From Bradyrhizobium lablabi (lineage in GTDB: Bacteria > Pseudomonadota > Alphaproteobacteria > Rhizobiales > Xanthobacteraceae): a stretch of DNA of 64,000 bases. A program made the translations under genes and the position numbers. Below are positions 9,241-18,036 of the stretch, in pieces. The stretch spans positions 1 to 64,000 of the forward strand of contig NZ_JAFCLN010000011.1 of NCBI RefSeq assembly GCF_018129385.1, in the 5' to 3' direction. The notes below the pieces were generated by a model. The model searched no databases and had not been told where the DNA came from. It worked only from the letters and a program-made list of their open reading frames with translations. Positions within the stretch are counted from its first letter, which is position 1, and every line of letters starts with the position of its first letter.

Positions 9241-10164
9241 TTACTTTTTCTTCGCATCCGCCGGAGCCGGCTGCTTGGCCGCGTCCGGTTTTGCTGCTGC
9301 ATCGGGCTTGGCCGCCGCATCCGCGGGCTTGTCCAGCCGCTCGACCTTGGCGGTCTCGCGCAGCTTGGCGACGTAATCGGCCTGCGCCTTGCGGGTCACG
9401 TAGGTCTCGATCTGGCCCTTGACCTGATCGAAGCCCGGCGCCTGGCGATTGCGCTTTTCCTCGACCTTGATGATGTGCCAGCCGAATTGCGATTTCACCG
9501 GATCGGAAATCTTGCCCGGCTCGAGCGCGAAGGCGACCGCGGAAAATTCCGGCACCATCTGCTCCTTGGTGAAGAAGCCGAGATCGCCGCCGTCGGCTGC
9601 TCCCGGATCCTTTGATTTCTTCTTGGCGAGCTCGGCGAAATCGGCGCCCTTCTCGAGCTCGGCCTTCACCGCCTTGGCCTCGTCCTCGGTCTCGACCAGG
9701 ATGTGCCGGGCGCGCACTTCCTGCTCGCCGGTGATCTGCTTGGCGGCCTCCTCATAGACCTTCTTCATGGCGTCGTCAGTGGTCGCCGCCTTGCCCTCGG
9801 TGGCGAGCAGATTGTCCATCAACAGGCGGCTGCGGGTGAAGGCGAGGCGCTTCTTGAAGTCATCGGTGTTCTCGATCTTCTTGTCTTCGGCCGCCTTGGA
9901 GACGATCTTGAGGTCGATCAGGAACGACAGCACATTGTCCTTGCGGCTCGCCGGGTCCATCTGCTGTAGACTCGGCGCCAGTTCCTCCTCGGCCAGCGCG
10001 ACGTCGCTCTGGCGGATCTCCGACCCGTTAACCTTGGCGAGCACCGGATCGTCGACGGCGCGCGCCGGCAAGCCGGCCAGCAGGACCAGGGCGAGGCATC
10101 CGGTCGCAGCCGTGGCAAGGCCGAAACGCAGGCCGGTTTTCGTTTCCGGGAACGGGAAGGTCAT
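9241..10164 (-). CDS. Parvulin-type peptidyl-prolyl cis-trans isomerase (PpiC/PrsA-like foldase)
   Basis: Periplasmic folding factor that isomerises prolyl bonds. The 307-residue protein has an N-terminal signal segment (GCLALVLLAGLPARA, cleavage likely near residue 36). A SurA/PrsA-like helical chaperone part follows, then the PpiC rotamase domain at about residues 145-240, with VRARHILVETEDEAKAV, GGDLGFFTKEQMVPEF and QFGWHIIKVEEK as its hallmarks. The C-terminus is a low-complexity Ala/Pro/Lys/Asp tail (AAAKPDAAAKPDAAK). It is divergent from secA, and the pairing with the export motor fits a role in handling secreted proteins, although both could be expressed independently. Confidence 0.92.
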   Translation of the reverse strand: MTFPFPETKTGLRFGLATAATGCLALVLLAGLPARAVDDPVLAKVNGSEIRQSDVALAEEELAPSLQQMDPASRKDNVLSFLIDLKIVSKAAEDKKIENTDDFKKRLAFTRSRLLMDNLLATEGKAATTDDAMKKVYEEAAKQITGEQEVRARHILVETEDEAKAVKAELEKGADFAELAKKKSKDPGAADGGDLGFFTKEQMVPEFSAVAFALEPGKISDPVKSQFGWHIIKVEEKRNRQAPGFDQVKGQIETYVTRKAQADYVAKLRETAKVERLDKPADAAAKPDAAAKPDAAKQPAPADAKKK

Positions 10165-10600
10165 GCAAAATCCTTATCGAGACGGGAGGTTGTCGGGCGG
10201 CGGGACACTCGCCCAATCATGGGGGCTTGGCAACGCGAAAAGTCTGTCAAAATCATGAATTCCCGGTCATGGGCGCTACGTTGACAACCCCCGGGCCCGG
10301 CCATATCTCTGGCCCATCGTGTCAATGGCGATAGCGTTTATTTTGCTGGCGTTTTTGGCCGTTGAACCTTGGATTGCCTAATTCCCACTCAATTGGCGGA
10401 TGACCCACTCCGGGCCTGGCACCGCGATGCGTCACGGTGAGTTGATGGCAATCCGGGCACGATCTGGAAGAGGGGAAACCGGTTTTCCGAATGGTCGTGC
10501 TCAAACAAGGATAAAAGAGCATGTTGCGGCTGGCTCCAATCGCAACATGATCTGACAAAATAGCGGCTGCAACGCAGGACCGCAGGAACAGGAATTTCGC
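10165..10600. other. Divergent spacer between the isomerase gene and secA
   Basis: 436 bases with no credible ORF. It holds the possible secA promoter at 10281-10309 and, at 10461-10502, a partial palindrome GGGGAAACCGGTTTTCC related to the repeat at 52071-52140. A ribosome site AGGAACAGGAA lies just ahead of the secA ATG. Confidence 0.55.
10281..10309 (+). promoter_or_regulatory. Possible sigma-70-type promoter for secA
   Basis: TTGACA at 10281-10286 is separated by 17 bases from TATCTC at 10304-10309. The -35 is perfect and the -10 is weak. It would give a leader of about 285 bases before secA. Confidence 0.35.
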
Positions 10601-13444
10601 ATGCTCGGCGCGCTCGCCCGCAAGTTTTTCGGCTCTTCGAACGACCGTCGCGTCAAGGGCTATCAGTCCCGCGTCGACGCCATCAATGCGCTGGAGCCGG
10701 AAGTCGCCGCACTCTCGGACGAGGCGCTGAAGGCCCGCACGGAGGAATTCAAGAAGCAGCTCGCCGAGGGCAAGACGCTCGACGACATCTTGGTGCCCGC
10801 CTTCGCCACCGTCCGCGAGGCGGCCAAGCGCACGCTCGGCCAGCGCCATTTCGACGTCCAGCTCATCGGCGGCATGGTGCTGCACGAAGGCGACATCGCC
10901 GAGATGAAGACCGGCGAAGGCAAGACGCTGGTGGCGACCCTCGCCGTCTATCTGAACGCGCTTGCCGGGCGCGGCGTCCATGTCGTCACCGTCAACGACT
11001 ACCTCGCTCGCCGCGACGCCGGCTGGATGGGCCAGATCTATTCCTTCCTCGGTCTGACCACCGGCGTGATCGTGCACGGCCTCGACGATGCCGAGCGCAA
11101 GGCGGCCTATGGCTGCGACATCACCTACGGCACCAACAACGAATACGGCTTCGACTATCTGCGCGACAACATGAAGTATCGCCTGGAGGACATGGTCCAG
11201 CGCGGGCACTACTTCGCCATCGTCGACGAAGTCGACTCGATCCTGATCGACGAGGCGCGCACGCCGCTGATCATCTCCGGCCCGCTCGACGACCGTTCCG
11301 AGTTCTACAACACCATCGACACCTTCATGCCGAACCTTCAGAAGGTCACGGACTTCGAGGTCGACGAGAAGCAGCGCACGGTGACGCTGACCGAAGCCGG
11401 CATGGAGAAGATCGAGGTGCTGCTGCGCGACGCCGGCCAGCTCAAGGGCGATTCGCTCTACGACGTCGAGAACGTCTCCGTCGTGCACCACATCAACCAG
11501 GCGCTGCGCGCGCACTCGCTGTTCACCCGCGACAAGGACTACATCGTCCGCGACGGCGAGGTCGTGATCATCGACGAGTTCACCGGCCGCATGATGCCGG
11601 GCCGCCGCTATTCCGAAGGCCTGCACCAGGCGCTGGAGGCCAAGGAGCACGTCCAGGTCCAGCCGGAGAACCAGACGCTCGCCTCCATCACCTTCCAGAA
11701 CTATTTCCGGATGTACGAAAAACTCGCGGGCATGACCGGCACGGCCGCGACCGAAGCCGACGAATTGTTCGACATCTACCAGCTCGAGGTCGTGGAGATC
11801 CCGACCAACCTGCCGGTGGCCCGCCTCGACGAGGACGACGAGGTCTACCGCACCCAGACCGAGAAATATGCCGCGATCCTCGCCGAGATCGAACGCGCCA
11901 ACAAACGGTTTCAGCCGGTGCTGGTCGGCACCGCCTCGATCGAAAAATCCGAGGTGCTGGCCGAATACCTCAAGAAGCACGGCTACAAGCAGATCGATTT
12001 CGGCAACGAAAGCGCGATGGAGAAATTGTACGCCGCCGCGCGCGCCGGAAAACCCTCAAAACTGTTTGCGGTGCTGAATGCGCGCTTCCACGAGCAGGAA
12101 GCCTATATCGTGGCGGAAGCGGGCGTGCCCGGCGCGATCACCATCGCGACCAACATGGCCGGCCGCGGCACCGACATCAAGCTCGGCGGCTCGCTCGACA
12201 TGCGCATCCAGCAGGAGACGGCCGGGATCACCGACGAGGCCGAGAAGGCGAAGAAGATCGAGCAGATCAAGGCCGACATCGAGCGCTTCCGCGAGATCGT
12301 GCTGAAGGCGGAAGAGGATTTCGAGATCGAGCCCGCCAAGGGCTCGAAGGCCGCCAAGACCGAGCGGAAGCCCGGCGGCCTCTACATCATCGGCTCCGAG
12401 CGGCATGAATCCCGCCGCATCGACAACCAGCTCCGCGGCCGTTCCGGCCGTCAGGGCGACCCCGGCCGCTCAAAGTTCTTCCTGTCGCTGGAAGACGATC
12501 TGATGCGGATTTTCGGCTCCGACCGGCTCGATTCCATGTTGCAGCGGCTCGGCCTGAAAGAGGGCGAAGCCATCATCCATCCCTGGATCAACAAGGCGCT
12601 GGAAAAGGCGCAGCAGAAGGTCGAGGCCCGCAACTTCGACATCCGCAAGAACCTGCTCAAGTTCGACAACGTCCAGAACGACCAGCGCAAGGTGATCTTC
12701 GACCAGCGCGTCGACCTGATGAAGGACGAGAGCGTTCAGGAAACCGTCGCCGACATGCGCCACGCCTTCGTCGACGACGTCGTGACCAAGCACGTGCCGG
12801 AGCATGCCTATGCCGAGCAGTGGGACGTCGCCGGCCTGAAGGAAGAGCTCAACCGCGTGCTCGGCATCGACCTGCCGGTCGACGAATGGGCCAAGGAAGA
12901 AGGCATCGCCGACGAGGAGTTGCTGGCGCGGATCGAAAAGGCCGTCGATGAGCACATGGCCGCCAAGGTGGCGCAATGGGGCCCCGACGTGATGCGCTAC
13001 GTCGAGAAGACCATTCTGCTACAGACGCTCGACCATCTCTGGCGCGAGCATCTGGTCATGCTCGACCATCTGCGCCAGGTCATCGGTCTGCGCGGCTACG
13101 GCCAGCGCGATCCCTTGCAGGAATACAAGTCGGAAGCCTTCAACCTGTTCGAGACCATGATCGCGCATTTGCGCGAAGCGGTCACCGCGCAGTTGATGCG
13201 GGTCGAGATCGTGCCGCCGGAGCAGCCGCCCGAGCCGCTGCCGATGATGGAGGCGCACAAGTTCGATCCGAACACCGGCGAGGACGAATTGGCCTTTGCC
13301 AATGTTTCGCTGGCGCCCGCCGACACCAACGGCGCCGCGCGCGACCCGAACAACCCGGCGAGCTGGGGCAAGGTCGGCCGGAACGAGGATTGCCCCTGCG
13401 GTAGTGGCAAGAAGTACAAGCACTGCCACGGGAAGTACGCTTAG
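10601..13444 (+). CDS. secA: Preprotein translocase ATPase SecA
   Basis: ATP-driven motor that pushes unfolded preproteins through SecYEG at the inner membrane. The 947-residue protein is complete. It contains the Walker A region MKTGEGKTLVATLA (about residue 105), DEVDSILIDEARTPLIISG (Walker B area), TNMAGRGTDIKLGG (helicase motif V region) and ESRRIDNQLRGRSGRQGDPG. The C-terminal zinc-binding SecB-interaction tail is CPCGSGKKYKHCHG. Length is normal for alphaproteobacterial SecA. It is transcribed alone from a long divergent spacer, and a repeat follows the stop. Confidence 0.98.
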   Translation: MLGALARKFFGSSNDRRVKGYQSRVDAINALEPEVAALSDEALKARTEEFKKQLAEGKTLDDILVPAFATVREAAKRTLGQRHFDVQLIGGMVLHEGDIAEMKTGEGKTLVATLAVYLNALAGRGVHVVTVNDYLARRDAGWMGQIYSFLGLTTGVIVHGLDDAERKAAYGCDITYGTNNEYGFDYLRDNMKYRLEDMVQRGHYFAIVDEVDSILIDEARTPLIISGPLDDRSEFYNTIDTFMPNLQKVTDFEVDEKQRTVTLTEAGMEKIEVLLRDAGQLKGDSLYDVENVSVVHHINQALRAHSLFTRDKDYIVRDGEVVIIDEFTGRMMPGRRYSEGLHQALEAKEHVQVQPENQTLASITFQNYFRMYEKLAGMTGTAATEADELFDIYQLEVVEIPTNLPVARLDEDDEVYRTQTEKYAAILAEIERANKRFQPVLVGTASIEKSEVLAEYLKKHGYKQIDFGNESAMEKLYAAARAGKPSKLFAVLNARFHEQEAYIVAEAGVPGAITIATNMAGRGTDIKLGGSLDMRIQQETAGITDEAEKAKKIEQIKADIERFREIVLKAEEDFEIEPAKGSKAAKTERKPGGLYIIGSERHESRRIDNQLRGRSGRQGDPGRSKFFLSLEDDLMRIFGSDRLDSMLQRLGLKEGEAIIHPWINKALEKAQQKVEARNFDIRKNLLKFDNVQNDQRKVIFDQRVDLMKDESVQETVADMRHAFVDDVVTKHVPEHAYAEQWDVAGLKEELNRVLGIDLPVDEWAKEEGIADEELLARIEKAVDEHMAAKVAQWGPDVMRYVEKTILLQTLDHLWREHLVMLDHLRQVIGLRGYGQRDPLQEYKSEAFNLFETMIAHLREAVTAQLMRVEIVPPEQPPEPLPMMEAHKFDPNTGEDELAFANVSLAPADTNGAARDPNNPASWGKVGRNEDCPCGSGKKYKHCHGKYA

Positions 13445-13476
13445 GCGTTGCTGCGCGGCGCGTGATCTTGCTCTGA

Positions 13477-13648
13477 CGTCATCATCCGCCAACGGGTCGC
13501 GCGAATGCGCGCCCGATGACAGGCTCCGGCGGATGATCCAGTACGCCGCAGCGTCTCGGTTATCCCTCGAATTTACGGAATACTGGATGCCCCGCTGGAG
13601 CCTGTCATCGGGCGCGCCGAAGGCGAGACCCGGTGGCGGGGCATGACG
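13477..13648. repeat. Inverted repeat family with CCTGTCATCGGGCGCGCC arms, copy 1
   Basis: Fills much of the 379-base gap between secA and the HlyD-type gene. Arms around GTCATCATCCGCC and GGCGGGGCATGAC flank GATCCAGTACGCC and GGAATACTGGATGCC. Related copies are at 32411-32550 and 32872-32976. The remaining sequence, 13649-13823, shows no feature I can name. Confidence 0.7.
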
Positions 13649-13823
13649 CGTCGGCCGTCCGCTACCTCTTGACCGAAGCACCACCTGGACGTCATCTGTC
13701 GCGCGCATGAGGGTCCTGCGTCAGACGAGCCAATGAGTCGCAAGAGTTGCGACAGGGAACCCATCTTCCCACGCTATCAACTTCGGCGCGAACATACTAT
13801 GTAGCGGTCGGTGGAGCCGCGCG

Positions 13824-14876
13824 ATGACCAAAGACAAGAGCGAGTTGCTGAGGTCGCTTGCGATTGATCGCAGCCCGGAGAAGGTGAGCCGATCGGGCCG
13901 CCGCTGGGGGCTGATCTCGGGAATCGTCGCCGGCTGTGCCGTGGCCGCGTTTGCCGGGTTTGGCGTTGCCGAATTTCGCAAGCAAGAAGCTCCCAGGGAG
14001 CCTGCACCGCAGACAGCCGCACAACCGCAGACGCCGCCTCCACAGGCCGCGCAAACCAGTAAAGAGGGTGGCAGTCTCGCGGCCTCGGGATACGTCGTTG
14101 CGCGCCGCAAGGCGACGGTAGCGGCCGAGATCACCGGCAAGGTGGTCGAGATATTCATCGACGAGGGCATGACGGTGACGGAGGGGCAGGTCGTCGCGCG
14201 GCTCGACAGCGTGCTTGCCGAAAAGGACTATGAACTGGCGCGCTCGCGCGTCGAGACGGCCGATGCTGCGGTGGCCGCCATATCAGCCGATCTTGATGAC
14301 GCGACCCGGATCATGTCGCGTGTGCAAACACTCTCGCAGAAGAATTTTGCGACGGAGGCCGATCTGACCAAGGCGCAAGCCCGCGTTGGTGTGCTCAGTG
14401 CACAATTGCGCCAGGCGCGCTCGCAACTGGAGACCGCCAAGATCGACGCCAAGCGCAGCGGTTCGATGCTCGACAAGCACCAGATCCGGGCGCCGTTTGG
14501 CGGCGTCGTCATCGACCGCAGCGCGCAGCCCGGCGAGATGATTTCGCCGATGTCGGTCGGCGGCTTCACGCGCACCGGCATCTGCACCATCGTCGACATG
14601 GATTCGATTGAAATCGAGGTCGACGTCAACGAAGCCTTCATCGGCCGGGTCGTCCCCGGCGGCGCCGTGAATGCGATGCTCGATGCCTATCCGGACTGGA
14701 CCATTCCCGCCTCGGTGATCGCCATCGTTCCGACCGCGAACCGGGAGAAAGCCACCGTGAAGGTGCGTATCCGTTTCGACAAGAAGGACCCGCGCATCCT
14801 GCCGGACATGGCGGTAAAGGTGAATTTCCTGCGCGAGGCCAGGGCAAATGGGGCCACCGAGGCCGCCGCAAACTAG
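13824..14876 (+). CDS. HlyD/MacA-type efflux adaptor
   Basis: Periplasmic membrane-fusion protein for the ABC transporter encoded downstream. The 350-residue protein has one N-terminal membrane anchor (about residues 30-52, GLISGIVAGCAVAAFAGFG) and a Pro/Gln-rich stretch. A lipoyl half-motif ASGYVVARRKATVAAEITGK follows, then an alpha-hairpin (residues 120-200) and the second lipoyl half KHQIRAPFGGVVIDR, and finally the beta-barrel. It is the first gene of a four-gene unit with the ATPase 31 bases downstream. The substrate cannot be read from the sequence. Confidence 0.9.
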   Translation: MTKDKSELLRSLAIDRSPEKVSRSGRRWGLISGIVAGCAVAAFAGFGVAEFRKQEAPREPAPQTAAQPQTPPPQAAQTSKEGGSLAASGYVVARRKATVAAEITGKVVEIFIDEGMTVTEGQVVARLDSVLAEKDYELARSRVETADAAVAAISADLDDATRIMSRVQTLSQKNFATEADLTKAQARVGVLSAQLRQARSQLETAKIDAKRSGSMLDKHQIRAPFGGVVIDRSAQPGEMISPMSVGGFTRTGICTIVDMDSIEIEVDVNEAFIGRVVPGGAVNAMLDAYPDWTIPASVIAIVPTANREKATVKVRIRFDKKDPRILPDMAVKVNFLREARANGATEAAAN

Positions 14877-14907
14877 CTTCCAGCCAGAATCCCCGGAGGA
14901 AACAAGC

Positions 14908-15606
14908 GTGACAGCCGAACATCCGATGGTTCGCCTTACCGGCGTGAGCAAGCGTTTCACCAAGGGAAAGGAAACGATCTCGATCTTTGACCATCTCGAT
15001 CTTGCAATTCCTCGTGGCGATTTCGTCGCAGTCATGGGGCCGTCCGGTTCGGGCAAGACGACGCTGCTCAACCTGCTCGGGGGCATCGATCACGTCGACG
15101 CGGGCGAGATCGCGGTCGCGGACCATCGCATCGACGGCCTCTCCGAGGGCGAACTTGCGGCCTGGCGCGCCGCCAATATCGGCTTCATCTTCCAGTTCTA
15201 CAATCTGATGCCGATGCTGACCGCGGCGCAGAACGTGGAATTGCCGCTGCTGCTCACCAGGCTGGGCCGCAAGGAGCGCGCGGCGCGCGTTCACACCGCG
15301 CTTTCCGTGGTTGGTCTCGCCGACCGCGTCAAGCACCGCCCGCGCGAAATGTCGGGCGGCCAGCAGCAGCGGGTTGCGATTGCGCGCGCCATCGTCTCGG
15401 ACCCCAACCTGCTCTTGTGCGACGAGCCGACCGGCGACCTCGACCGTCAATCAGCCGACGAGATTCTTTCGATCCTGCAACTGCTCAATGGCGAGCTCGG
15501 CAAAACCATCGTGATGGTTACGCATGACCCGGCGGCAGCCAGTTACGCCAAACGCGTTCTGCACCTCGACAAGGGCAGTTTCGTCGAACGGGAGCTTGCC
15601 GCGTGA
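14908..15606 (+). CDS. ABC transporter ATP-binding protein (MacB/LolD type)
   Basis: ATPase of the MacAB-like system, 232 residues. It has Walker A GPSGSGKTTLLNLLGG, the signature MSGGQQQRVAIARAI, Walker B LLLCDEPTGDLD and the H-loop VMVTHD. I use the GTG at 14908 because GGAGGA at 14895-14900 is a good ribosome site; an upstream in-frame ATG at 14848 would overlap the adaptor gene by 29 bases and adds an unlikely N-terminus. The stop overlaps the start of the first permease (GTGA at 15603-15606), indicating translational coupling. Confidence 0.93.
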   Translation: MTAEHPMVRLTGVSKRFTKGKETISIFDHLDLAIPRGDFVAVMGPSGSGKTTLLNLLGGIDHVDAGEIAVADHRIDGLSEGELAAWRAANIGFIFQFYNLMPMLTAAQNVELPLLLTRLGRKERAARVHTALSVVGLADRVKHRPREMSGGQQQRVAIARAIVSDPNLLLCDEPTGDLDRQSADEILSILQLLNGELGKTIVMVTHDPAAASYAKRVLHLDKGSFVERELAA

Positions 15607-16763
15607 ACGACTTCGATCTGGTGCGGAAAAACCTGTTCCGCCGCAAGCTCCGCGCGATCCTGATGATCGTGTCGATCCTGATCGCTTTCATGATCTTCGG
15701 CGTGCTCGCCGGATTTTATCGCGCCTTCACCTTGGGGGAGGATCGCGCCGCCGCTGACAGGATGATCACCGTCAACAAGATCAATTTCACCCAACCGCTG
15801 CCGATCGCCTACTACAACCGCGTGCGTGCGGTGGAGGGGGTGCGGCAGGTGACCTTCGCCAACTGGTTCGGCGGCTACTATCAGGACCCGAAGAACATCG
15901 TCATGGCGCTCGCGATCGAGCCGAACAGCTATTTCGACGTCTATCGCAGCGAATTCGATGTTCCGCCCGAGCAGCTTCAGGCCTTCACCCGCGATCGCGG
16001 CAGCGCACTGGTCGGTGAAAAGCTGGCGCAAAAATGGGGCTGGAAGATCGGCGATCGCATTCCCGTTCAGAGCAACATCTTCAGCCAGAAGAGCGGCGGC
16101 CACACCTGGGACCTCTCCATCGCCGGCATCGTCAAGGGCAAAGTCGAGCACGTCGACACCAACTTCCTCTTGTTCCAGTATGCCTATTTCGATGAGACCC
16201 GCAGTTTCGGCAAGGACACCATCGGCTGGATGATCCTGCAAACGACTTCGCCCGACAACAACGATCGTGTGGCGAAAGCGATCGACGCGATGTTCGCCAA
16301 TTCCACCGCCGAGACCTCGACCGACACCGAAAAGGCGTTCGGCAAGGCGTTCATAGCGCAGTTCGGCAATATCGCGCTGATCGTGTTCCTGGTGGTGGGT
16401 GCCGCCTTCGTCACCATTCTGATGATCGTCGGTAATACCATGGCGTTGTCGATCCGCGAGCGCACCCGCGAGATCGGTGTGCTGAAAACGCTCGGATTTT
16501 CAGGCCCGCGCATCCTGGCTATGGTGCTTGGCGAGTCCGTGCTGCTGGCGCTACTCGGCGGCGTACCGGGACTTGCGATTGCAGCTCTGATCGCCATGGC
16601 CCTGCGCGCGAGCCTCACCAACGTCGCGCCGGCTTTTGCGGTATCGCCATCCATAATGCTGCAAGGGTTGGCGCTGATGATCGCGCTTGGACTGATCACC
16701 GGGATCATTCCGGCGCTCAACGCCATGCGGCTCAAGATCGCAACCGCGCTCGGACGGGGATAG
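15603..16763 (+). CDS. ABC transporter permease (FtsX/MacB-PCD family), first
   Basis: A 386-residue inner-membrane permease. It has a first transmembrane helix at about residues 15-40 (AILMIVSILIAFMIFGVLAG), then a large periplasmic domain. Three C-terminal helices form the FtsX domain, including ALSIRERTREIGVLKTLGFS, which is typical of MacB/LolC/FtsX permeases. The start is a GTG overlapping the ATPase stop. The second permease begins two bases after its stop. With the adaptor and the ATPase it forms a complete tripartite-type exporter lacking only an outer-membrane factor. Confidence 0.9.
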   Translation: MNDFDLVRKNLFRRKLRAILMIVSILIAFMIFGVLAGFYRAFTLGEDRAAADRMITVNKINFTQPLPIAYYNRVRAVEGVRQVTFANWFGGYYQDPKNIVMALAIEPNSYFDVYRSEFDVPPEQLQAFTRDRGSALVGEKLAQKWGWKIGDRIPVQSNIFSQKSGGHTWDLSIAGIVKGKVEHVDTNFLLFQYAYFDETRSFGKDTIGWMILQTTSPDNNDRVAKAIDAMFANSTAETSTDTEKAFGKAFIAQFGNIALIVFLVVGAAFVTILMIVGNTMALSIRERTREIGVLKTLGFSGPRILAMVLGESVLLALLGGVPGLAIAALIAMALRASLTNVAPAFAVSPSIMLQGLALMIALGLITGIIPALNAMRLKIATALGRG

Positions 16764-16765
16764 CA

Positions 16766-17956
16766 ATGCGTTCGCTCTGGCTTCAGGTGGCGGCCGTCAC
16801 CTCCATCAATCTCAGGAGCATCGCGCAGCGGCGCTGGCTGTCGCTCTCGACGGTGATTGCGATCGCGCTGGTGGTGATCGTGCTGCTGGCGTTTCTGGCG
16901 ATGGCCAACGGATTCCAGCGCACCATCGCGGGGTCCGGGGCTGACGACATCGCCATCGTGCTCCGCGCCGGCTCGCAGGCCGAAATCAACAGCACGGTGA
17001 GTCGCGATCAGGTGCGGCTGGTCGAGGACGGGCCGGGCATCGCCCGCGGCGGCGACGGCAAGCCGCTGATCTCTCCCGAACTCTATCTCGTGGTCGACGG
17101 CATCAAGCGCTCCACCGGCACCAAGGCCAACCTGCCGCTGCGCGGGATCGGCGAGCAGGGCGCCGCGTTGCGCAAGGACATCACCATCATCGCGGGCCGC
17201 ATGTTCAACCGCGGCAGCAACGAGGTCGTGGTCGGCAAGGCCTTGCAGCGGGAGTTCTCAGGGTTCGACGTCGGCAGCATTGTATCGTTCGGCGCGACGC
17301 GCTGGACGGTGGTCGGCGTATTCGAGGCCGGCGGCAGCGTGTTCGAGTCGGAGATCTGGGCCGATCTGAACGTGGTGCAGAGCCTGTTCAACCGCAACAA
17401 CATCGTTCAGACCGTGCGCGCGCGCCTCACCGGTCCGGCGGCACTGAATGAGCTCAAGAGCTATAGCGACAACGATCCGCGGCTGAAGCTCGACGTCAAA
17501 TCCGAAGCGGGGTATTTCGCCGAACAGGCGTCGCAAACCTCCGATCTCATCCAGAAGCTCGGCTGGCCGCTCGCAATCGCAATGGCGCTCGGTGCGCTCG
17601 CCGGCGCGCTCAACACGATGTATTCGTCGGTGGCAGCACGCGCGACCGAGATTGCGACATTGCGGGCCATCGGCTTTGGCGGCTTTCCCGCGTTCGTCGG
17701 CACGCTGGCCGAGTCATTGTTGCTCGCCGCCATTGGCGGCCTGCTCGGGGCGGCCGCCACCTGGCTGATCTTCGATGGCGTCTCGGCCTCGACCCTGGGC
17801 GGCAACTTCACGCAGGTGGTGTTTGACTTCAGGCTGAGCCCCCGGCTCATCGCCGAAGGCGTTGCGCTCGCGCTGATCGTCGGGCTGATCGGTGGGTTGT
17901 TTCCGGCGCTGCGTGCCGCGCGGATGCCGATCGTGGCGGGGCTGTATCCGAACTGA
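16766..17956 (+). CDS. ABC transporter permease (FtsX/MacB-PCD family), second
   Basis: A 396-residue partner of the preceding permease with the same layout: an N-terminal helix (LSLSTVIAIALVVIVLLAFL), a periplasmic MacB-like domain (about residues 50-260) and three C-terminal helices. The ATEIATLRAIGFGGFPAFVG loop corresponds to the coupling region of FtsX-type permeases. Two different permeases in one operon suggest a heterodimeric transporter, similar in gene plan to DevBCA or Lol-type systems. The function is inferred from architecture only. Confidence 0.9.
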   Translation: MRSLWLQVAAVTSINLRSIAQRRWLSLSTVIAIALVVIVLLAFLAMANGFQRTIAGSGADDIAIVLRAGSQAEINSTVSRDQVRLVEDGPGIARGGDGKPLISPELYLVVDGIKRSTGTKANLPLRGIGEQGAALRKDITIIAGRMFNRGSNEVVVGKALQREFSGFDVGSIVSFGATRWTVVGVFEAGGSVFESEIWADLNVVQSLFNRNNIVQTVRARLTGPAALNELKSYSDNDPRLKLDVKSEAGYFAEQASQTSDLIQKLGWPLAIAMALGALAGALNTMYSSVAARATEIATLRAIGFGGFPAFVGTLAESLLLAAIGGLLGAAATWLIFDGVSASTLGGNFTQVVFDFRLSPRLIAEGVALALIVGLIGGLFPALRAARMPIVAGLYPN

Positions 17957-18036
17957 GCTTGGCATACTCCGCGAAGCCCGCTTGGCGGGACAAACGGGTC
18001 TGAATCTTCGGTGTAGTTCGGCGGATGGGCGATGAA

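Noticed and set aside
10322..11980. 552-codon ORF opposite secA
   Set aside because: Composition and length come from the SecA codon pattern; no ribosome site and no known domain.
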